A stretch of 64,000 nt of DNA from JBPEWY01 sp052032225 (lineage in GTDB: Bacteria > Bacteroidota > Bacteroidia > Flavobacteriales > Flavobacteriaceae), in assembly GCA_052032225.1 (NCBI GenBank), contig JBPEWY010000008.1, forward strand, positions 1-64,000, read 5' to 3'. Shown here piece after piece: positions 26,143 to 36,224 of this stretch (positions are counted from its first letter, which is position 1; each line of letters starts with the position of its first letter). The translations under genes and the position numbers were made by a program. The notes under the pieces are model-generated. The model saw only the letters and a program-made list of their open reading frames with translations. It was not told the DNA's origin and searched no databases.

Positions 26143-28296
26143 ATGAAAAAAACTACCCTCCTCTTATTAGTTATCTCTCTTGCTTTTTCTTGTAAAAAAG
26201 ACAGTAATTCACTTATGACCGTTACGTATCCGGAGACTAAAAAAGCTGATTCAGTTAATGTTTATTTTGATACCGAAGTTAAAGACCCTTACCAATGGTT
26301 AGAAGATGACCGTTCTGAAGAAACAGCACAATGGGTTAAAGCTCAAAATGAAGTATCATTTGGTTATTTAGATAAAATTCCGTTTAAAAACACTTTAAAA
26401 GAACGTTTAGCATCGCTTTGGAACTACGAAAAAATATCTGCTCCTTTTAAAGAAGGAGACTATACTTACTTTTATAAAAACAACGGGTTGCAAAATCAAT
26501 ATGTTGTTTACAGGCAAAAAGAAGAACAAGAACCCGAAGTTTTTTTAGACCCTAACACGTTTTCTAAAGATGGGACAACGTCTCTCGCAGGACTTAGTTT
26601 TACAAAAGATGGCTCATTAGTAGCCTACTCTATTTCTGAAGGTGGTAGTGATTGGAGAAAGGTAATTGTAATGAATACCGAAACTAAAGAAATAGTTGAA
26701 GATACCTTGGTAGACATAAAATTTAGTGGTATCTCGTGGAAAAACAATGAAGGGTTTTTCTATTCTAGTTACGACAAGCCAAAGGGCAGTGAACTATCAG
26801 CCAAAACAGATCAGCATAAACTTTATTATCATAAATTAGGAACGCCTCAAGAAAACGATGTGTTAATTTATGGTGGCACACCACAAGAAAAGCACCGTTA
26901 TATTAATGGTGCCGTAACAGAAGACCAAAATTATTTAATAATTTACGCACGTATCTCTACCTCAGGAAATAAGCTTTTTGTTAAAGATTTAAGAAATCCC
27001 AACAAACCTCTAATAACCGTTTTAGACCACACTGAAAGCGACACCTTTGTTGTTGATACAGACGGAGACACCTTTTATTTGGTAACTAATTTAAATGCTC
27101 CAAATAAAAGAGTTGTTACCATGAATATAAACAATCCGGAACCCGAAAATTGGGTGGATTTTATTCCGGAAACAGAGCATGTGCTAAATGTTTCTACTGG
27201 TGGTGGTTACTTTTTTGCTAGGTATATGATAGACGCCATCTCTAATGTAAAACAATACGATTATAACGGTAACCTTGTTCGAGAGATTTCTTTACCGGGT
27301 ATTGGCTCTGCAAATGGTTTTGGTGGCAAAAAAGATGATAAAATAGACTATTATACATTTACAAACTACAAAACCCCGGCCAGTATTTACCAATACAATG
27401 TAGAAACCGGAGAGTCTAAGTTATACTGGAGCCCTAATATTGATTTTAATCCTGAAAATTACGAGTCTAAACAGGTTTTCTACACGTCTAAAGACGGTAC
27501 TAAGGTTCCGATGATAATTACCTATAAAAAAGGGCTTGAATTAAATGGTAAAAACCCTACCATTCTGTACGGATATGGCGGTTTTAATATAAGCCTTACC
27601 CCTTCATTTAATATTGCAAATGCTGTTTGGTTGGAACAAGGAGGTGTTTATGCAGTACCTAACTTAAGAGGTGGTGGAGAGTACGGTAAAAAATGGCACA
27701 TTGCAGGAACCAAAATGCAAAAACAAAATGTTTTTGATGATTTTATAGCTGCAGCCGAATATTTAATAGAAAACAACTACACTTCGCCACAATACTTAGC
27801 TATTAGAGGAGGCTCTAATGGTGGTCTTTTGGTTGGTGCTACTATGACACAGCGTCCTGATTTAATGAAGGTTGCTTTGCCTGCTGTTGGCGTTTTAGAT
27901 ATGCTTCGTTATCATAAATTTACAGCTGGAGCCGGGTGGGCTTATGATTACGGAACAGCAGACGACAGTAAAGAAATGTTTGAGTATTTAAAAGGGTACT
28001 CGCCTTTACATAATATAGAGGAAGGCACCAATTATCCTGCAACATTAATTACTACAGGAGACCATGATGATAGGGTGGTTCCTGCACATAGCTTTAAGTT
28101 TGCTGCAACCTTGCAGGAAAAGCATAAAGGTAAAAACCCTATTTTAATAAGAATTGAAACAAAAGCAGGGCATGGAGCAGGCAAACCCACATCAAAAATC
28201 ATCGAAGAGCAAGCAGATATTTTTGCCTTCACATTTTATAATATGGGCTTTAAAGATCTTCCTAACAAAGCCGTTTTAAAAGAATTTAAAGATTAA
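26143..28296 (+). CDS. Prolyl oligopeptidase family lipoprotein (S9A)
   Basis: A 717-residue serine peptidase that cuts after proline in short peptides. A lipoprotein signal ends LAFSC, so it is membrane-anchored, probably periplasmic. The N-terminal part (DPYQWLEDD, residues ~45-53) and a seven-bladed propeller (to about residue 440) precede the alpha/beta-hydrolase domain. Catalytic residues are Ser in RGGSNGGLL, Asp in [13 protein letters not shown] and His in [10 protein letters not shown] terminator follows, making it monocistronic. Confidence 0.95.
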   Translation: MKKTTLLLLVISLAFSCKKDSNSLMTVTYPETKKADSVNVYFDTEVKDPYQWLEDDRSEETAQWVKAQNEVSFGYLDKIPFKNTLKERLASLWNYEKISAPFKEGDYTYFYKNNGLQNQYVVYRQKEEQEPEVFLDPNTFSKDGTTSLAGLSFTKDGSLVAYSISEGGSDWRKVIVMNTETKEIVEDTLVDIKFSGISWKNNEGFFYSSYDKPKGSELSAKTDQHKLYYHKLGTPQENDVLIYGGTPQEKHRYINGAVTEDQNYLIIYARISTSGNKLFVKDLRNPNKPLITVLDHTESDTFVVDTDGDTFYLVTNLNAPNKRVVTMNINNPEPENWVDFIPETEHVLNVSTGGGYFFARYMIDAISNVKQYDYNGNLVREISLPGIGSANGFGGKKDDKIDYYTFTNYKTPASIYQYNVETGESKLYWSPNIDFNPENYESKQVFYTSKDGTKVPMIITYKKGLELNGKNPTILYGYGGFNISLTPSFNIANAVWLEQGGVYAVPNLRGGGEYGKKWHIAGTKMQKQNVFDDFIAAAEYLIENNYTSPQYLAIRGGSNGGLLVGATMTQRPDLMKVALPAVGVLDMLRYHKFTAGAGWAYDYGTADDSKEMFEYLKGYSPLHNIEEGTNYPATLITTGDHDDRVVPAHSFKFAATLQEKHKGKNPILIRIETKAGHGAGKPTSKIIEEQADIFAFTFYNMGFKDLPNKAVLKEFKD

Positions 28297-28310
28297 CTTT
28301 GTGTTTTACT

Positions 28311-28340
28311 ATAAAGCCGCTCTTTTAGAGCGGTTTTTTT
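28311..28340 (+). terminator. Intrinsic terminator of the prolyl oligopeptidase gene
   Basis: CCGCTCT / AGAGCGG stem with a TTT loop followed by eight T residues, shortly after the stop codon. Confidence 0.9.
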
Positions 28341-28358
28341 ATGCCATTTTAATTAATT

Positions 28359-28366
28359 TATATTTG
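28359..28366 (+). promoter_or_regulatory. Candidate -7 element for the ABC ATPase gene
   Basis: TATATTTG ends ten bases before the ATG at 28377, so the predicted leader would be only a few bases long; no exact -33 box. Confidence 0.45.
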
Positions 28367-28376
28367 CTTTTTAATA

Positions 28377-29357
28377 ATGCTAAAAGTAAACAACATAACC
28401 GTATCGTATTCAGATATTCCTGTTTTACAAGATATTTCTTTTACCTTAGATGAAGGAAAAATAGTTTCTGTAGTTGGCGAAAGTGGCTCCGGAAAATCTA
28501 CATTATTAAAAGCAATTTATGGGCTTTTACCCTTAACCGAAGGTGCTCTTTCTTGGAAAGACAAGAAAATGCTGGGTCCGCTTTATAACCTAATCCCCGG
28601 AGAACCCTTTATAAAATATGTTTCACAAGATTTTGAGCTGATGCCATTTATTACCGTTTCAGAAAATATTGGTAAATATTTATCGGCTTTTTACCCTGAG
28701 CAAAAAAAAGAACGCATAAAACAGCTTCTTAAGCTTATAAATTTAAGTGAGTTTGCTAACACTTTAGCTAAAGATTTAAGTGGTGGCCAACAACAACGTA
28801 TTGCATTGGCAAGAGCTTTAGCTCAAGCACCAGAATTATTATTGTTAGACGAGCCTTTTAGCCAGGTAGATTCTTTTAGAAAAAACTCACTAAGACATCA
28901 GTTATTTTCGTATTTAAGAAAGAAAAATATAAGCTGTATAATTGCTACACACGATGCTGTTGATGCGCTTTCTTATGCAGACGAAGTAATAATTTTAAAA
29001 GCAGGCAAGATTATTGCCTCCGGAGCACCCCAAGAAATATATAATAATCCTAACTCTATTTATGTAGCTTCTCTTTTTGATGAAGTGAATGTGCTCCCTG
29101 CTTCTATTTTTAATATCGCTTCGAATCCCCAAAAAAATGTGCTCCTATACCCACATGAGTTAACCATATCTAATAATGAAAATGGTTTAAAAACACGTAT
29201 TGTAAACATTTATTACAGAGGCAGTTATTTTTTAATTGAAGGATTACACCACGGGAATACAGTGCTTTTTAAATGTAATAACCAGTTAAACCCAGGTCAG
29301 TGGGTTTGGCTTAAGCAGCCTGAGCTGTCTCTTTTAGAAAGCAGATTAGTTAATTAA
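28377..29357 (+). CDS. ABC transporter ATP-binding protein (CysA/PotA-like)
   Basis: A 326-residue ATPase with Walker A GESGSGKST near residue 36, Q-loop YVSQDFE, signature LSGGQQQR near 138, Walker B LLLLDEPF near 158 and switch His in ATHDAVD. Residues beyond about 235 form a C-terminal regulatory part with TOBE-like strands (LYPHELTIS, VNIYYRGSYFLIEG), as in sulfate, iron or polyamine importers. No permease or binding protein adjoins, so the partner and substrate are unknown. The last 12 bases overlap the opposite FAD oxidoreductase gene. Confidence 0.88.
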   Translation: MLKVNNITVSYSDIPVLQDISFTLDEGKIVSVVGESGSGKSTLLKAIYGLLPLTEGALSWKDKKMLGPLYNLIPGEPFIKYVSQDFELMPFITVSENIGKYLSAFYPEQKKERIKQLLKLINLSEFANTLAKDLSGGQQQRIALARALAQAPELLLLDEPFSQVDSFRKNSLRHQLFSYLRKKNISCIIATHDAVDALSYADEVIILKAGKIIASGAPQEIYNNPNSIYVASLFDEVNVLPASIFNIASNPQKNVLLYPHELTISNNENGLKTRIVNIYYRGSYFLIEGLHHGNTVLFKCNNQLNPGQWVWLKQPELSLLESRLVN

Positions 29358-30461
29358 ATCTGCTAAATCTTTCCCTACTTGTGTTCCTATTGCAACACCC
29401 ATTCCGCCCAATCTAACACCACAAAAAACATTGGGTTGTAATTGTTTTAATATAGGTTTCTTTTGCTCTCCAACCCCCATAATACCGCTCCACCTTTGGT
29501 CTATTTCAAATGGTGTATTTGGTAAGATTACTGTCTTTAAAAGGTTTTCTAAACTATTTTGGATTAATGGTGTTTCTCCAAAATCTGTTGTGGTTTCTCC
29601 TTCTATATCTAAATTTCTACCACCTCCAAACAAAATTCTGCTGTCTATATTTCTAAAATAATAATACCCTCTATCTAAATGAAATGTGCCCTTTATATGC
29701 AAATCAGGTATTGGTTTTGTAACTAAAACCTGAGCTCTAGCGGGTGCTACATTATTTATATTAAGTTGCTTTGCAAACCCGTTTGTTGCTATAAACAACG
29801 CCTCTGTAGTAACTGTAAAGTTTGGTGTTTTTACTAAAATTTTACTTGATAAAGCTTCATAACTTGTTACAGGGCAAGAATTTAAAATTGTAATGTTTTT
29901 GCTTTGGGCTAATTTTAATAATGCATCCATGAGCTTTCCGGTATTCAATTGCCCTTCAAAAACATTTACTATGTATTGCTCTTCAATATTTTTAAATCCA
30001 AAGGTGTTTTTCTCTACTTTATAAACTTCCGATTTAAAAATAGGATACAACAGCTTGTTTAAATACGCTTTCTTCTCTAAACATTCATTAAAAAGAGTTT
30101 TGTGTTCTTTTAAAAAAAGCTCATACCCTTTCCAGTTGTAAAATTCTATTGTTTTATCTCCCAATAAATTTCTTAGTTGTTGCAGGCCTCTCCAACGCTT
30201 TTCAACTAACGCTAATACTTCGTTCTCTGAATGATTTTCTAAATCTGCTAATAATTCCGATGCGCTTCCAAAGCAAGCAAAACCGGCGTTTTTTGTGCTT
30301 GCTCCTTGCGGAAATATTCCTTTTTCTAAAACTAAAATTTTGGCTTTTGGGTGTTTTTCTCTTAGTTGTAATGCACAATTAAGTCCAACTATTCCGCTAC
30401 CTACAACGGTAAAGGTAACATCAGAAAGCCATTGTGTTTTTTCCCAATACGAAATACTCAT
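29346..30461 (-). CDS. FAD-dependent oxidoreductase (DAO family)
   Basis: A 371-residue flavoenzyme of the D-amino-acid-oxidase/glycine-oxidase fold. The FAD dinucleotide loop VVGSGIVGLNCALQL is at about residues 17-31, followed by the acidic strand end ILVLEKG and by STKNAGFACFG, and the late FAD contact GGMGVAIGTQVG is near the C-terminus. DAO enzymes oxidise amines or amino acids; the substrate cannot be told. It is alone on its strand between the ABC ATPase and the accC terminator. Confidence 0.88.
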   Translation of the reverse strand: MSISYWEKTQWLSDVTFTVVGSGIVGLNCALQLREKHPKAKILVLEKGIFPQGASTKNAGFACFGSASELLADLENHSENEVLALVEKRWRGLQQLRNLLGDKTIEFYNWKGYELFLKEHKTLFNECLEKKAYLNKLLYPIFKSEVYKVEKNTFGFKNIEEQYIVNVFEGQLNTGKLMDALLKLAQSKNITILNSCPVTSYEALSSKILVKTPNFTVTTEALFIATNGFAKQLNINNVAPARAQVLVTKPIPDLHIKGTFHLDRGYYYFRNIDSRILFGGGRNLDIEGETTTDFGETPLIQNSLENLLKTVILPNTPFEIDQRWSGIMGVGEQKKPILKQLQPNVFCGVRLGGMGVAIGTQVGKDLADLIN

Positions 30462-30504
30462 ACAACGAAAATACAGATTTAGAGGTTTTCAGATAAAAAA
30501 GCAT

Positions 30505-30536
30505 AAAAAAACTCCGAATTGTTCGGAGTTTTTTTT
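30505..30536 (-). terminator. Intrinsic terminator of the accC operon
   Basis: ACTCCGAA / TTCGGAGT stem with a 3-base loop, four bases beyond the accC stop on the minus strand, followed there by a T run; T runs on both strands make it possibly bidirectional. Confidence 0.88.
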
Positions 30537-30540
30537 AGTG

Positions 30541-31893
30541 TTATTCTTCTTCTGGCGGAGCCATTTTAAAGTCTTCCATAAACTTGGTGGTGTAGTTACC
30601 TGCCAAGAAATCAGGATGTTCCATGAGTTGTCTATGAAACGGAATTGTAGTTTTAATTCCTTCTATAACAAACTCATCCAGAGCACGTTTCATTTTATTA
30701 ATAGCTTCTTCTCTGGTTTGAGCTGTTGTAATTAATTTAGCAATCATAGAGTCGTAGTTAGGCGGAATCACATAACCGCTATACACGTGAGTGTCTAACC
30801 TAACCCCGTGCCCTCCCGGAGCGTGTAACGTTGTTATTCTGCCCGGTGATGGTCTGAATCCATTATAAGGATCTTCGGCATTAATACGACATTCTATTGA
30901 GTGTAGCTTTGGCGTATAATTTTTACCGGAAATTGGCACTCCGGCAGCTACCAGAATTTGCTCTCTAATTAAATCGTAATCAATTACTTGCTCTGTTATA
31001 GGATGCTCTACCTGAATACGGGTATTCATCTCCATAAAGTAAAAGTTACGATGTTTATCAACTAAAAACTCAACTGTACCCGCTCCTTCATACTTAATAA
31101 ATTCTGCTGCTTTAATAGCTGCTTTCCCCATTTTATCTCTAAGCTCATCGGTCATAAAAGGAGAAGGAGTCTCTTCTGTAAGTTTTTGATGTCTTCGTTG
31201 TACTGAACAATCACGCTCTGATAAGTGGCACGCCTTACCGTATTGGTCTCCAACAATTTGAATTTCTATATGGCGAGGCTCTTCAATTAGCTTCTCCATA
31301 TACATACCATCATTACCAAAGGCTGCAGCCGCTTCTTGTTTAGCGCTCTCAAATGCTTTTTGTAAATCTTCTTCTTTCCAAACGGCACGCATTCCTTTAC
31401 CACCTCCTCCGGCAGTTGCTTTTAGCATAACCGGATAGCCAATTTCTTTGGCTATTTTTTTGGCGTGGTCTAGTGATTTTAATAATCCGTCTGATCCCGG
31501 TATAGTTGGTACTCCGGCTTTTTTCATGGTTTCTTTGGCTGTTGCCTTATCTCCCATTTTTTCTATTTGCTCCGGAGTTGCACCAATAAATTTTATACCG
31601 TGTTCTGCACAAATTTTAGAAAACTTGGCATTTTCTGATAAAAACCCGTAGCCGGGATGTATTGCATCTGCATTGGTAATTTCTGCAGCTGCTATAATGT
31701 TAGGTATTTTTAAATACGATTCTGAGCTTGGTGCAGGGCCAATACATACTGCTTCGTCTGCAAAACGAACATGAAGGCTATCGGCATCTGCAGTAGAGTA
31801 AACAGCAACCGTTTTTATGCCCATCTCTTTGCAGGTTCTGATAATTCTCAGTGCTATCTCTCCCCTGTTGGCAATTAAGATTTTTTTAAACAT
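30541..31893 (-). CDS. accC: Acetyl-CoA carboxylase, biotin carboxylase subunit
   Basis: A 450-residue ATP-grasp enzyme that carboxylates biotin on AccB, the first step of fatty-acid synthesis. Motifs are [17 protein letters not shown] at the start, [12 protein letters not shown] near residue 77, the glycine-rich ATP loop [12 protein letters not shown] near 159, [11 protein letters not shown] near 230 and the catalytic [11 protein letters not shown] near 290. The C-terminal PPEEE is a short extension. It is the last gene of the accB-accC unit, followed by a terminator. Confidence 0.97.
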   Translation of the reverse strand: MFKKILIANRGEIALRIIRTCKEMGIKTVAVYSTADADSLHVRFADEAVCIGPAPSSESYLKIPNIIAAAEITNADAIHPGYGFLSENAKFSKICAEHGIKFIGATPEQIEKMGDKATAKETMKKAGVPTIPGSDGLLKSLDHAKKIAKEIGYPVMLKATAGGGGKGMRAVWKEEDLQKAFESAKQEAAAAFGNDGMYMEKLIEEPRHIEIQIVGDQYGKACHLSERDCSVQRRHQKLTEETPSPFMTDELRDKMGKAAIKAAEFIKYEGAGTVEFLVDKHRNFYFMEMNTRIQVEHPITEQVIDYDLIREQILVAAGVPISGKNYTPKLHSIECRINAEDPYNGFRPSPGRITTLHAPGGHGVRLDTHVYSGYVIPPNYDSMIAKLITTAQTREEAINKMKRALDEFVIEGIKTTIPFHRQLMEHPDFLAGNYTTKFMEDFKMAPPEEE

Positions 31894-31974
31894 AATGCTT
31901 TAAGATTAGATGTTTAAATTTTTTTTATAGTACCCTTACAATAGATTGAAACTCTATTGAAAACAGTAGTTAAA

Positions 31975-32472
31975 CTACGAAGGGTCTATTAAAAATAACG
32001 GTTGATCAAACTCTACCGGTGAAGCATCGTCTACTAAAACTTTAACAATTTTACCAGAAACTTCTGCTTCTATTTCGTTAAATAGTTTCATAGCTTCAAT
32101 TACACAAAGAACATCTCCTTTGCTAACGGTATCTCCTACCTCAACAAAAGCAGGTTTGTCTGGCGCCGGTTTTCTGTAGAATGTACCAATTATAGGCGAC
32201 TTTACAGTTACATATTTTGATGTATCATCTTCTTCTTTTGCCGAGCTTGCTTCTGCTTGCGCAGGTGCAGGAGCTGCAGGAGCTGCTTGTGGGGTAGGAG
32301 TTTGTGGTATTGCATGAGCAACAGGAATTTGTTGTACAAAAGTGGTTTCTGCTTTTGTTTCTTCTTTTCCTGTTTTTATAGTAATCTTAAACTCTTCGGT
32401 TTCTAACTTAACCTCACTGGCTCCAGATTTAGCCACAAACTTGATTAAATTTTGAATGTCTTTTAGTTCCAT
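31975..32472 (-). CDS. accB: Acetyl-CoA carboxylase biotin carboxyl carrier protein
   Basis: A 165-residue carrier. An N-terminal helical domain (residues 1-45) leads into a Pro/Ala-rich flexible linker (about 58-78) and the biotinyl domain, where Lys129 in the EAMKL motif carries biotin. Length and layout are standard. It lies 29 bases downstream of fabH and 81 bases upstream of accC, all on one strand, so expression of chain initiation and malonyl-CoA supply would be joined. Confidence 0.97.
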   Translation of the reverse strand: MELKDIQNLIKFVAKSGASEVKLETEEFKITIKTGKEETKAETTFVQQIPVAHAIPQTPTPQAAPAAPAPAQAEASSAKEEDDTSKYVTVKSPIIGTFYRKPAPDKPAFVEVGDTVSKGDVLCVIEAMKLFNEIEAEVSGKIVKVLVDDASPVEFDQPLFLIDPS

Positions 32473-32501
32473 GATCTTGGTTTGTTGGTTTTTCTTAGTT
32501 T

Positions 32502-33500
32502 TTAGTTAGTATTGTAAGCCCATTTAAGGTAAATAGCTCCCCAGGTAAACCCGCCTCCAAAAGCAGCAAACACTAGGTTGTCTCCTTTTTTAAGCTGCTT
32601 TTCGTAATCATTAAGCAATAACGGAAGCGTAGCTGAGGTTGTATTACCATATTTTTGAATATTCATCATTACCTTAGAATCATCTAACCCCATTCTATTG
32701 GCGGTAGCATCAATTATTCGCTTGTTAGCTTGGTGTGGTACCAGCCAATTAACATCATCATGAGTTAGATTGTTTCGTTCCATTATTTTAGCAGACACAT
32801 CGGCCATGTTAGACACTGCAAACTTAAACACCGTTTTCCCGTCTTGAAAAACATAGTGTTGCTTGTTTTTTACCGTTTCTTCTGAAGCCGGAAGTAGTGA
32901 TCCTCCAGCGTCTATTTTTAAAAATTGCCTGCCAATACCGTCTGTTCGTAAATACTCATCTTTTAACCCTAGCCCTTCATTATTTGGCTCAAACAAAACT
33001 GCTCCTGCTCCATCGCCAAAAATTATACATGTAGTTCTGTCTGTGTAGTCTATAATAGAAGACATTTTATCTGCTCCTATTAAAAGTACTTTCTTGTAGC
33101 GTCCTGATTCTATGTAGCTTGACGCTGTTGACATTCCAAAAAGAAAGCTTGAGCAAGCAGCTTGCAAATCATAAGAGAATGCATTTGTTGCCCCTATTTG
33201 TGAAGCTACATAAGCAGCTGTTGATGCCACGGGCATATCGGGAGTTGCTGTAGCTATTAAAACTAAATCTATTTCTTTTGGATCTAGGTTTGATTTAGAA
33301 AGTAAGTCTTGGGCTGCCTGAATGGCTAAAAAAGAAGTTCCTTTAGAGTCGTCTTTTAAAATTCTACGCTCTTTAATTCCGGTACGTGTTGTAATCCACT
33401 CGTCATTGGTGTCTACCATTGTTTCGAGTATCTGGTTAGTTAACACATAATCCGGCACATACGCCCCTACAGCGGTAATAGCTGCTGTAACTTTACTCAT
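32502..33500 (-). CDS. fabH: 3-oxoacyl-ACP synthase III
   Basis: A 332-residue thiolase-fold condensing enzyme that joins an acyl-CoA primer with malonyl-ACP to start fatty acids. The triad is visible: Cys116 in LQAACSSFL, His in [11 protein letters not shown] and Asn in [11 protein letters not shown]. The C-terminal [13 protein letters not shown] is typical of FabH. It follows rpmF across a hairpin at 33621-33650, and no plsX lies between as it does in many other phyla. Confidence 0.96.
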   Translation of the reverse strand: MSKVTAAITAVGAYVPDYVLTNQILETMVDTNDEWITTRTGIKERRILKDDSKGTSFLAIQAAQDLLSKSNLDPKEIDLVLIATATPDMPVASTAAYVASQIGATNAFSYDLQAACSSFLFGMSTASSYIESGRYKKVLLIGADKMSSIIDYTDRTTCIIFGDGAGAVLFEPNNEGLGLKDEYLRTDGIGRQFLKIDAGGSLLPASEETVKNKQHYVFQDGKTVFKFAVSNMADVSAKIMERNNLTHDDVNWLVPHQANKRIIDATANRMGLDDSKVMMNIQKYGNTTSATLPLLLNDYEKQLKKGDNLVFAAFGGGFTWGAIYLKWAYNTN

Positions 33501-33620
33501 AGTGTCTCGTGTTTTGTGAAAAAACCCACTAAAATGACTAAAAATTTGTTGAAATTACTAATTTTTAGCCTAAATGTGGTGCAAAATAGCGTGTTTTTAA
33601 ATTCTATAAAAGTTTTAAAT

Positions 33621-33650
33621 AAAAAAAACCCTCACTTAAGTGAGAGTTTT
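33621..33650 (-). terminator. Hairpin terminator or attenuator between rpmF and fabH
   Basis: On the minus strand: an A-rich arm, CTCAC-TTAA-GTGAG, then eight T residues, 27 bases after rpmF. It sits inside the conserved rpmF-fabH gene order, so it may set the ratio of L32 to FabH rather than end all transcription. Confidence 0.8.
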
Positions 33651-33676
33651 AACTTTTTTATGCTCCTAATATAGTT

Positions 33677-33874
33677 TTAGGCTGCATTTTCGTCTGTATT
33701 GTCTATAAGCACCTGCCCTCTGTAGTATAATTTTCCTTCATGCCAGTGTGCTCTGTGGTATAAGTGTGCTTCTCCGGTTGTTGGATCTATAGCTATTTGT
33801 GAAGCACTTGCCTTATAATGAGTTCTTCTTTTATCTCTTCTTGTTTTAGAGACTTTTCTTTTAGGATGTGCCAT
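33677..33874 (-). CDS. rpmF: 50S ribosomal protein L32
   Basis: A 65-residue basic protein with the L32 start [20 protein letters not shown]. It contains no cysteine pairs in the visible sequence, so it is the zinc-free form. A C-terminal extension ends in an acidic tail ([10 protein letters not shown]). It lies 12 bases after the DUF177 gene, the usual bacterial pairing. Confidence 0.97.
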   Translation of the reverse strand: MAHPKRKVSKTRRDKRRTHYKASASQIAIDPTTGEAHLYHRAHWHEGKLYYRGQVLIDNTDENAA

Positions 33875-33886
33875 GGTTACTCCTTT

Positions 33887-34426
33887 TTATTTATCTGTTA
33901 ATAGTTTTTTTAATGCGTCCCAACGGGGATCTGTTTCTTTAATTTCTTCTATTGATTCTGAGTCTTTTACTCCTAATTCTTCGAGTTTTGTGAGTATATC
34001 AGATTGTAAGGTTCCATCTGCAATGCCCGGATGTACTCTTTTAGCCGGAACAGAAAGAACAATCATTTCATAAATGTATTGTGCTACATTTATTTGATGC
34101 TCTCCGTGAGGGAGAATTAAAATTTCATCATCCTCATCATTATACTCATCACCAAACTTAACAACTATATCTAAAGAACCGTTAATTATTTGATTATACG
34201 GCTCGTTAGTAACATCGCAATTTACATTTACATTGCCTTGCGAGCTAAAATGAAGCTCAAGCATACTGCTGGCCTTATGTAATTGTAAATTAACCTCAAC
34301 ATTACTTTGGTTAAATTCGGCAAACTCAAAAGCTTCAAAGAACGAATTATCAATTTCAAATTTAAACTGATGATTGCCTTGCTTTAAGCCTAAAAAAGGA
34401 ATATTAAACTCCTTAAACTCTTTCAT
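33887..34426 (-). CDS. DUF177/YceD-family protein, 23S rRNA accumulation factor
   Basis: A 179-residue cytosolic protein of the YceD (DUF177) group. The central VNCDVTNEPYNQIINGSLDIVVKFGDE and late DPRWDALKKLL segments carry the family pattern (a C...C region reduced to one Cys here, then the PRW motif near the end). YceD proteins are linked to 23S rRNA accumulation and are almost always paired with rpmF, as here. A -7 element precedes it. Confidence 0.9.
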   Translation of the reverse strand: MKEFKEFNIPFLGLKQGNHQFKFEIDNSFFEAFEFAEFNQSNVEVNLQLHKASSMLELHFSSQGNVNVNCDVTNEPYNQIINGSLDIVVKFGDEYNDEDDEILILPHGEHQINVAQYIYEMIVLSVPAKRVHPGIADGTLQSDILTKLEELGVKDSESIEEIKETDPRWDALKKLLTDK

Positions 34427-34468
34427 GTCAGCTCAGTTTAAAGCCCTCACTTACAGCAAAGGCGGGTG

Positions 34469-34476
34469 CAAAGATA
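34469..34476 (-). promoter_or_regulatory. Candidate -7 element for the yceD-rpmF unit
   Basis: Reads TATCTTTG on the minus strand, 43 bases before the DUF177 gene; no exact -33 box. Confidence 0.45.
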
Positions 34477-34526
34477 TACATTTTTGATTATTTTGCTAAT
34501 CTTATCAACATATTTTTTAACAGCTT

Positions 34527-35567
34527 TTACTGCGATAGTTTTGGGAGCGGACTTTGACTTATTTCTTTATACTCTTCTCTGTTTTTAAAAACTTGAAGTG
34601 CTAAAAATAATGCCTCTTTAAAAGAGTTGTTGTCTGCCTTGCCTTGCCCGGCAATTTCATATGCAGTGCCGTGATCTGGTGATGTTCTTACTTTAGATAA
34701 TCCGGCAGTAAAATTAACACCATGACCAAAAGAGAGCGTTTTAAACGGTATTAATCCTTGGTCGTGGTAGGCTGCTAAAATAGCATCGAACTTTTTGTAA
34801 TTGTCTGATGCAAAAAAGCTATCGGCAGAATATGGACCATAAACAAGCTGTCCGGTTTCTTGTATTCGCTCTATGGTTGGTATTAAAATCTTCTGATCTT
34901 CATTCCCGATGGTTCCATTATCTCCGCTATGCGGGTTAATTCCTAAAATAGCTATTTTAGGTTTTCTAATTTTAAAATCTTGTTGCAACGATTGTGTAAC
35001 AATAGCTACTTTTTTCTCTACAAGCTCAGGTGTAATAACCTCGGCAACATCTTTAACAGGAATATGATCTGTTAGTAACCCTACTCTCAAGTTTTCTGCC
35101 ACCATTAGCATTAAACTCTCTCCTTCTAACTCTTTAGCTAAGTAGTCTGTGTGCCCCGGAAAAGTAAAGGTTTCTGATTGCACATTATTTTTATTAATGG
35201 GTGCTGTAACCAAAACATCTACTTCATTATTTTTTAATGCTTGTGTAGCTGCTTGTAATGATTTTACAGCATACAATCCGCTTTCTTTAGTTGCTTTACC
35301 AAACTCTATTTTTGGGGTGTCTCTCCAAACATTTACAACATTTATTTTACCCAGAACAATTTTAGATGCTTTATCTACCCCTGTATAATTGATATTAATA
35401 TTAAGTGCTTTACGTTGGTGCGATATAGTTTTGGTAGAAGCAAAAAGCACCGGCGTACAAAAATCTAACATTCTGGAGTCTTCAAATGTTTTTAAAATAA
35501 CTTCGCATCCAACACCATTTAAATCACCAATAGATATTCCAACTCGTATTTTTTGTCCGTCACTCAT
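34527..35567 (-). CDS. pdxA: 4-hydroxythreonine-4-phosphate dehydrogenase
   Basis: A 346-residue NAD-dependent enzyme of the DXP-dependent pyridoxal-phosphate pathway. It begins VGISIGDLNGVGCEVI, the family start. The metal-binding histidines are in FPGHTDYLA near residue 140 and AAYHDQGLIPFK near 248, and NPHSGDNG is also conserved. It lies about 100 bases upstream of the DUF177 gene on the same strand, with a promoter between, so coupling to the lipid cluster may be partial. Confidence 0.95.
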   Translation of the reverse strand: MSDGQKIRVGISIGDLNGVGCEVILKTFEDSRMLDFCTPVLFASTKTISHQRKALNININYTGVDKASKIVLGKINVVNVWRDTPKIEFGKATKESGLYAVKSLQAATQALKNNEVDVLVTAPINKNNVQSETFTFPGHTDYLAKELEGESLMLMVAENLRVGLLTDHIPVKDVAEVITPELVEKKVAIVTQSLQQDFKIRKPKIAILGINPHSGDNGTIGNEDQKILIPTIERIQETGQLVYGPYSADSFFASDNYKKFDAILAAYHDQGLIPFKTLSFGHGVNFTAGLSKVRTSPDHGTAYEIAGQGKADNNSFKEALFLALQVFKNREEYKEISQSPLPKLSQ

Positions 35568-35630
35568 ATTGTTAACCCTTAATGTTTAACTTTACACCGT
35601 AAAAGTAAGTAATAAATTATACCTAATAAG

Positions 35631-36224
35631 ATGTTTACCGGCATAATTGAAACCACTGCAAAGGTAATAGCTATTACTCCCGAAGGCAAAAATTTACATT
35701 TTACCTTTTCGTCTCCTATTACTAACGAGCTTAAAATAGACCAAAGCGTAGCTCATAATGGTGTTTGTTTAACTGTAGTTTCTATAGAAAACGATTGTTA
35801 CACGGTTACTGCAATAGACGAAACGTTACGTAAAACCAATCTTGGAAATCTTGCTGTTGGCGATTTTGTTAATATTGAGCGCGCCATGAAGTTGGGTGAT
35901 AGGTTAGACGGGCACATTGTGCAAGGGCATATAGACCAAACTGCTGTTTGTAAAGGTATAGAGCCGCAAGATGGTAGTTATATTTTTACTTTTGAGTATG
36001 ATACCGCTTCGGGTAACGTAACCATAGAAAAAGGCTCTATTACTGTAGATGGTGTTAGTTTAACCGTGTTTAACGCTAAAAAAAACAGTTTTAGCGTAGC
36101 AATTATTCCTTATACTTTTGAGCATACCAACTTTAAAAATTACACCATTGGAAGTGTGGTTAATTTAGAGTTTGATGTTATTGGGAAATATGTGGCCAGG
36201 TTAATGAATAAGGAATCACTTTAA
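35631..36224 (+). CDS. ribE: Riboflavin synthase, alpha subunit
   Basis: A 197-residue enzyme that dismutates two 6,7-dimethyl-8-ribityllumazines to riboflavin. It has the two tandem lumazine-binding barrels, the first starting MFTGIIETTAKV with AHNGVCLTV near residue 42, the second with GHIVQGHIDQTA near 95 and SITVDGVSLTV near 138. There is no room for an FMN riboswitch in the 63-base gap upstream, and none was seen. Divergent from pdxA; its stop interlocks with the opposite gene at TTAA (36221-36224). Confidence 0.96.
   Translation: MFTGIIETTAKVIAITPEGKNLHFTFSSPITNELKIDQSVAHNGVCLTVVSIENDCYTVTAIDETLRKTNLGNLAVGDFVNIERAMKLGDRLDGHIVQGHIDQTAVCKGIEPQDGSYIFTFEYDTASGNVTIEKGSITVDGVSLTVFNAKKNSFSVAIIPYTFEHTNFKNYTIGSVVNLEFDVIGKYVARLMNKESL

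Noticed and set aside
35568..35630. FMN riboswitch upstream of riboflavin synthase
   Set aside because: The gap is 63 bases and lacks the conserved FMN-aptamer sequences; it cannot hold the roughly 120-base element.
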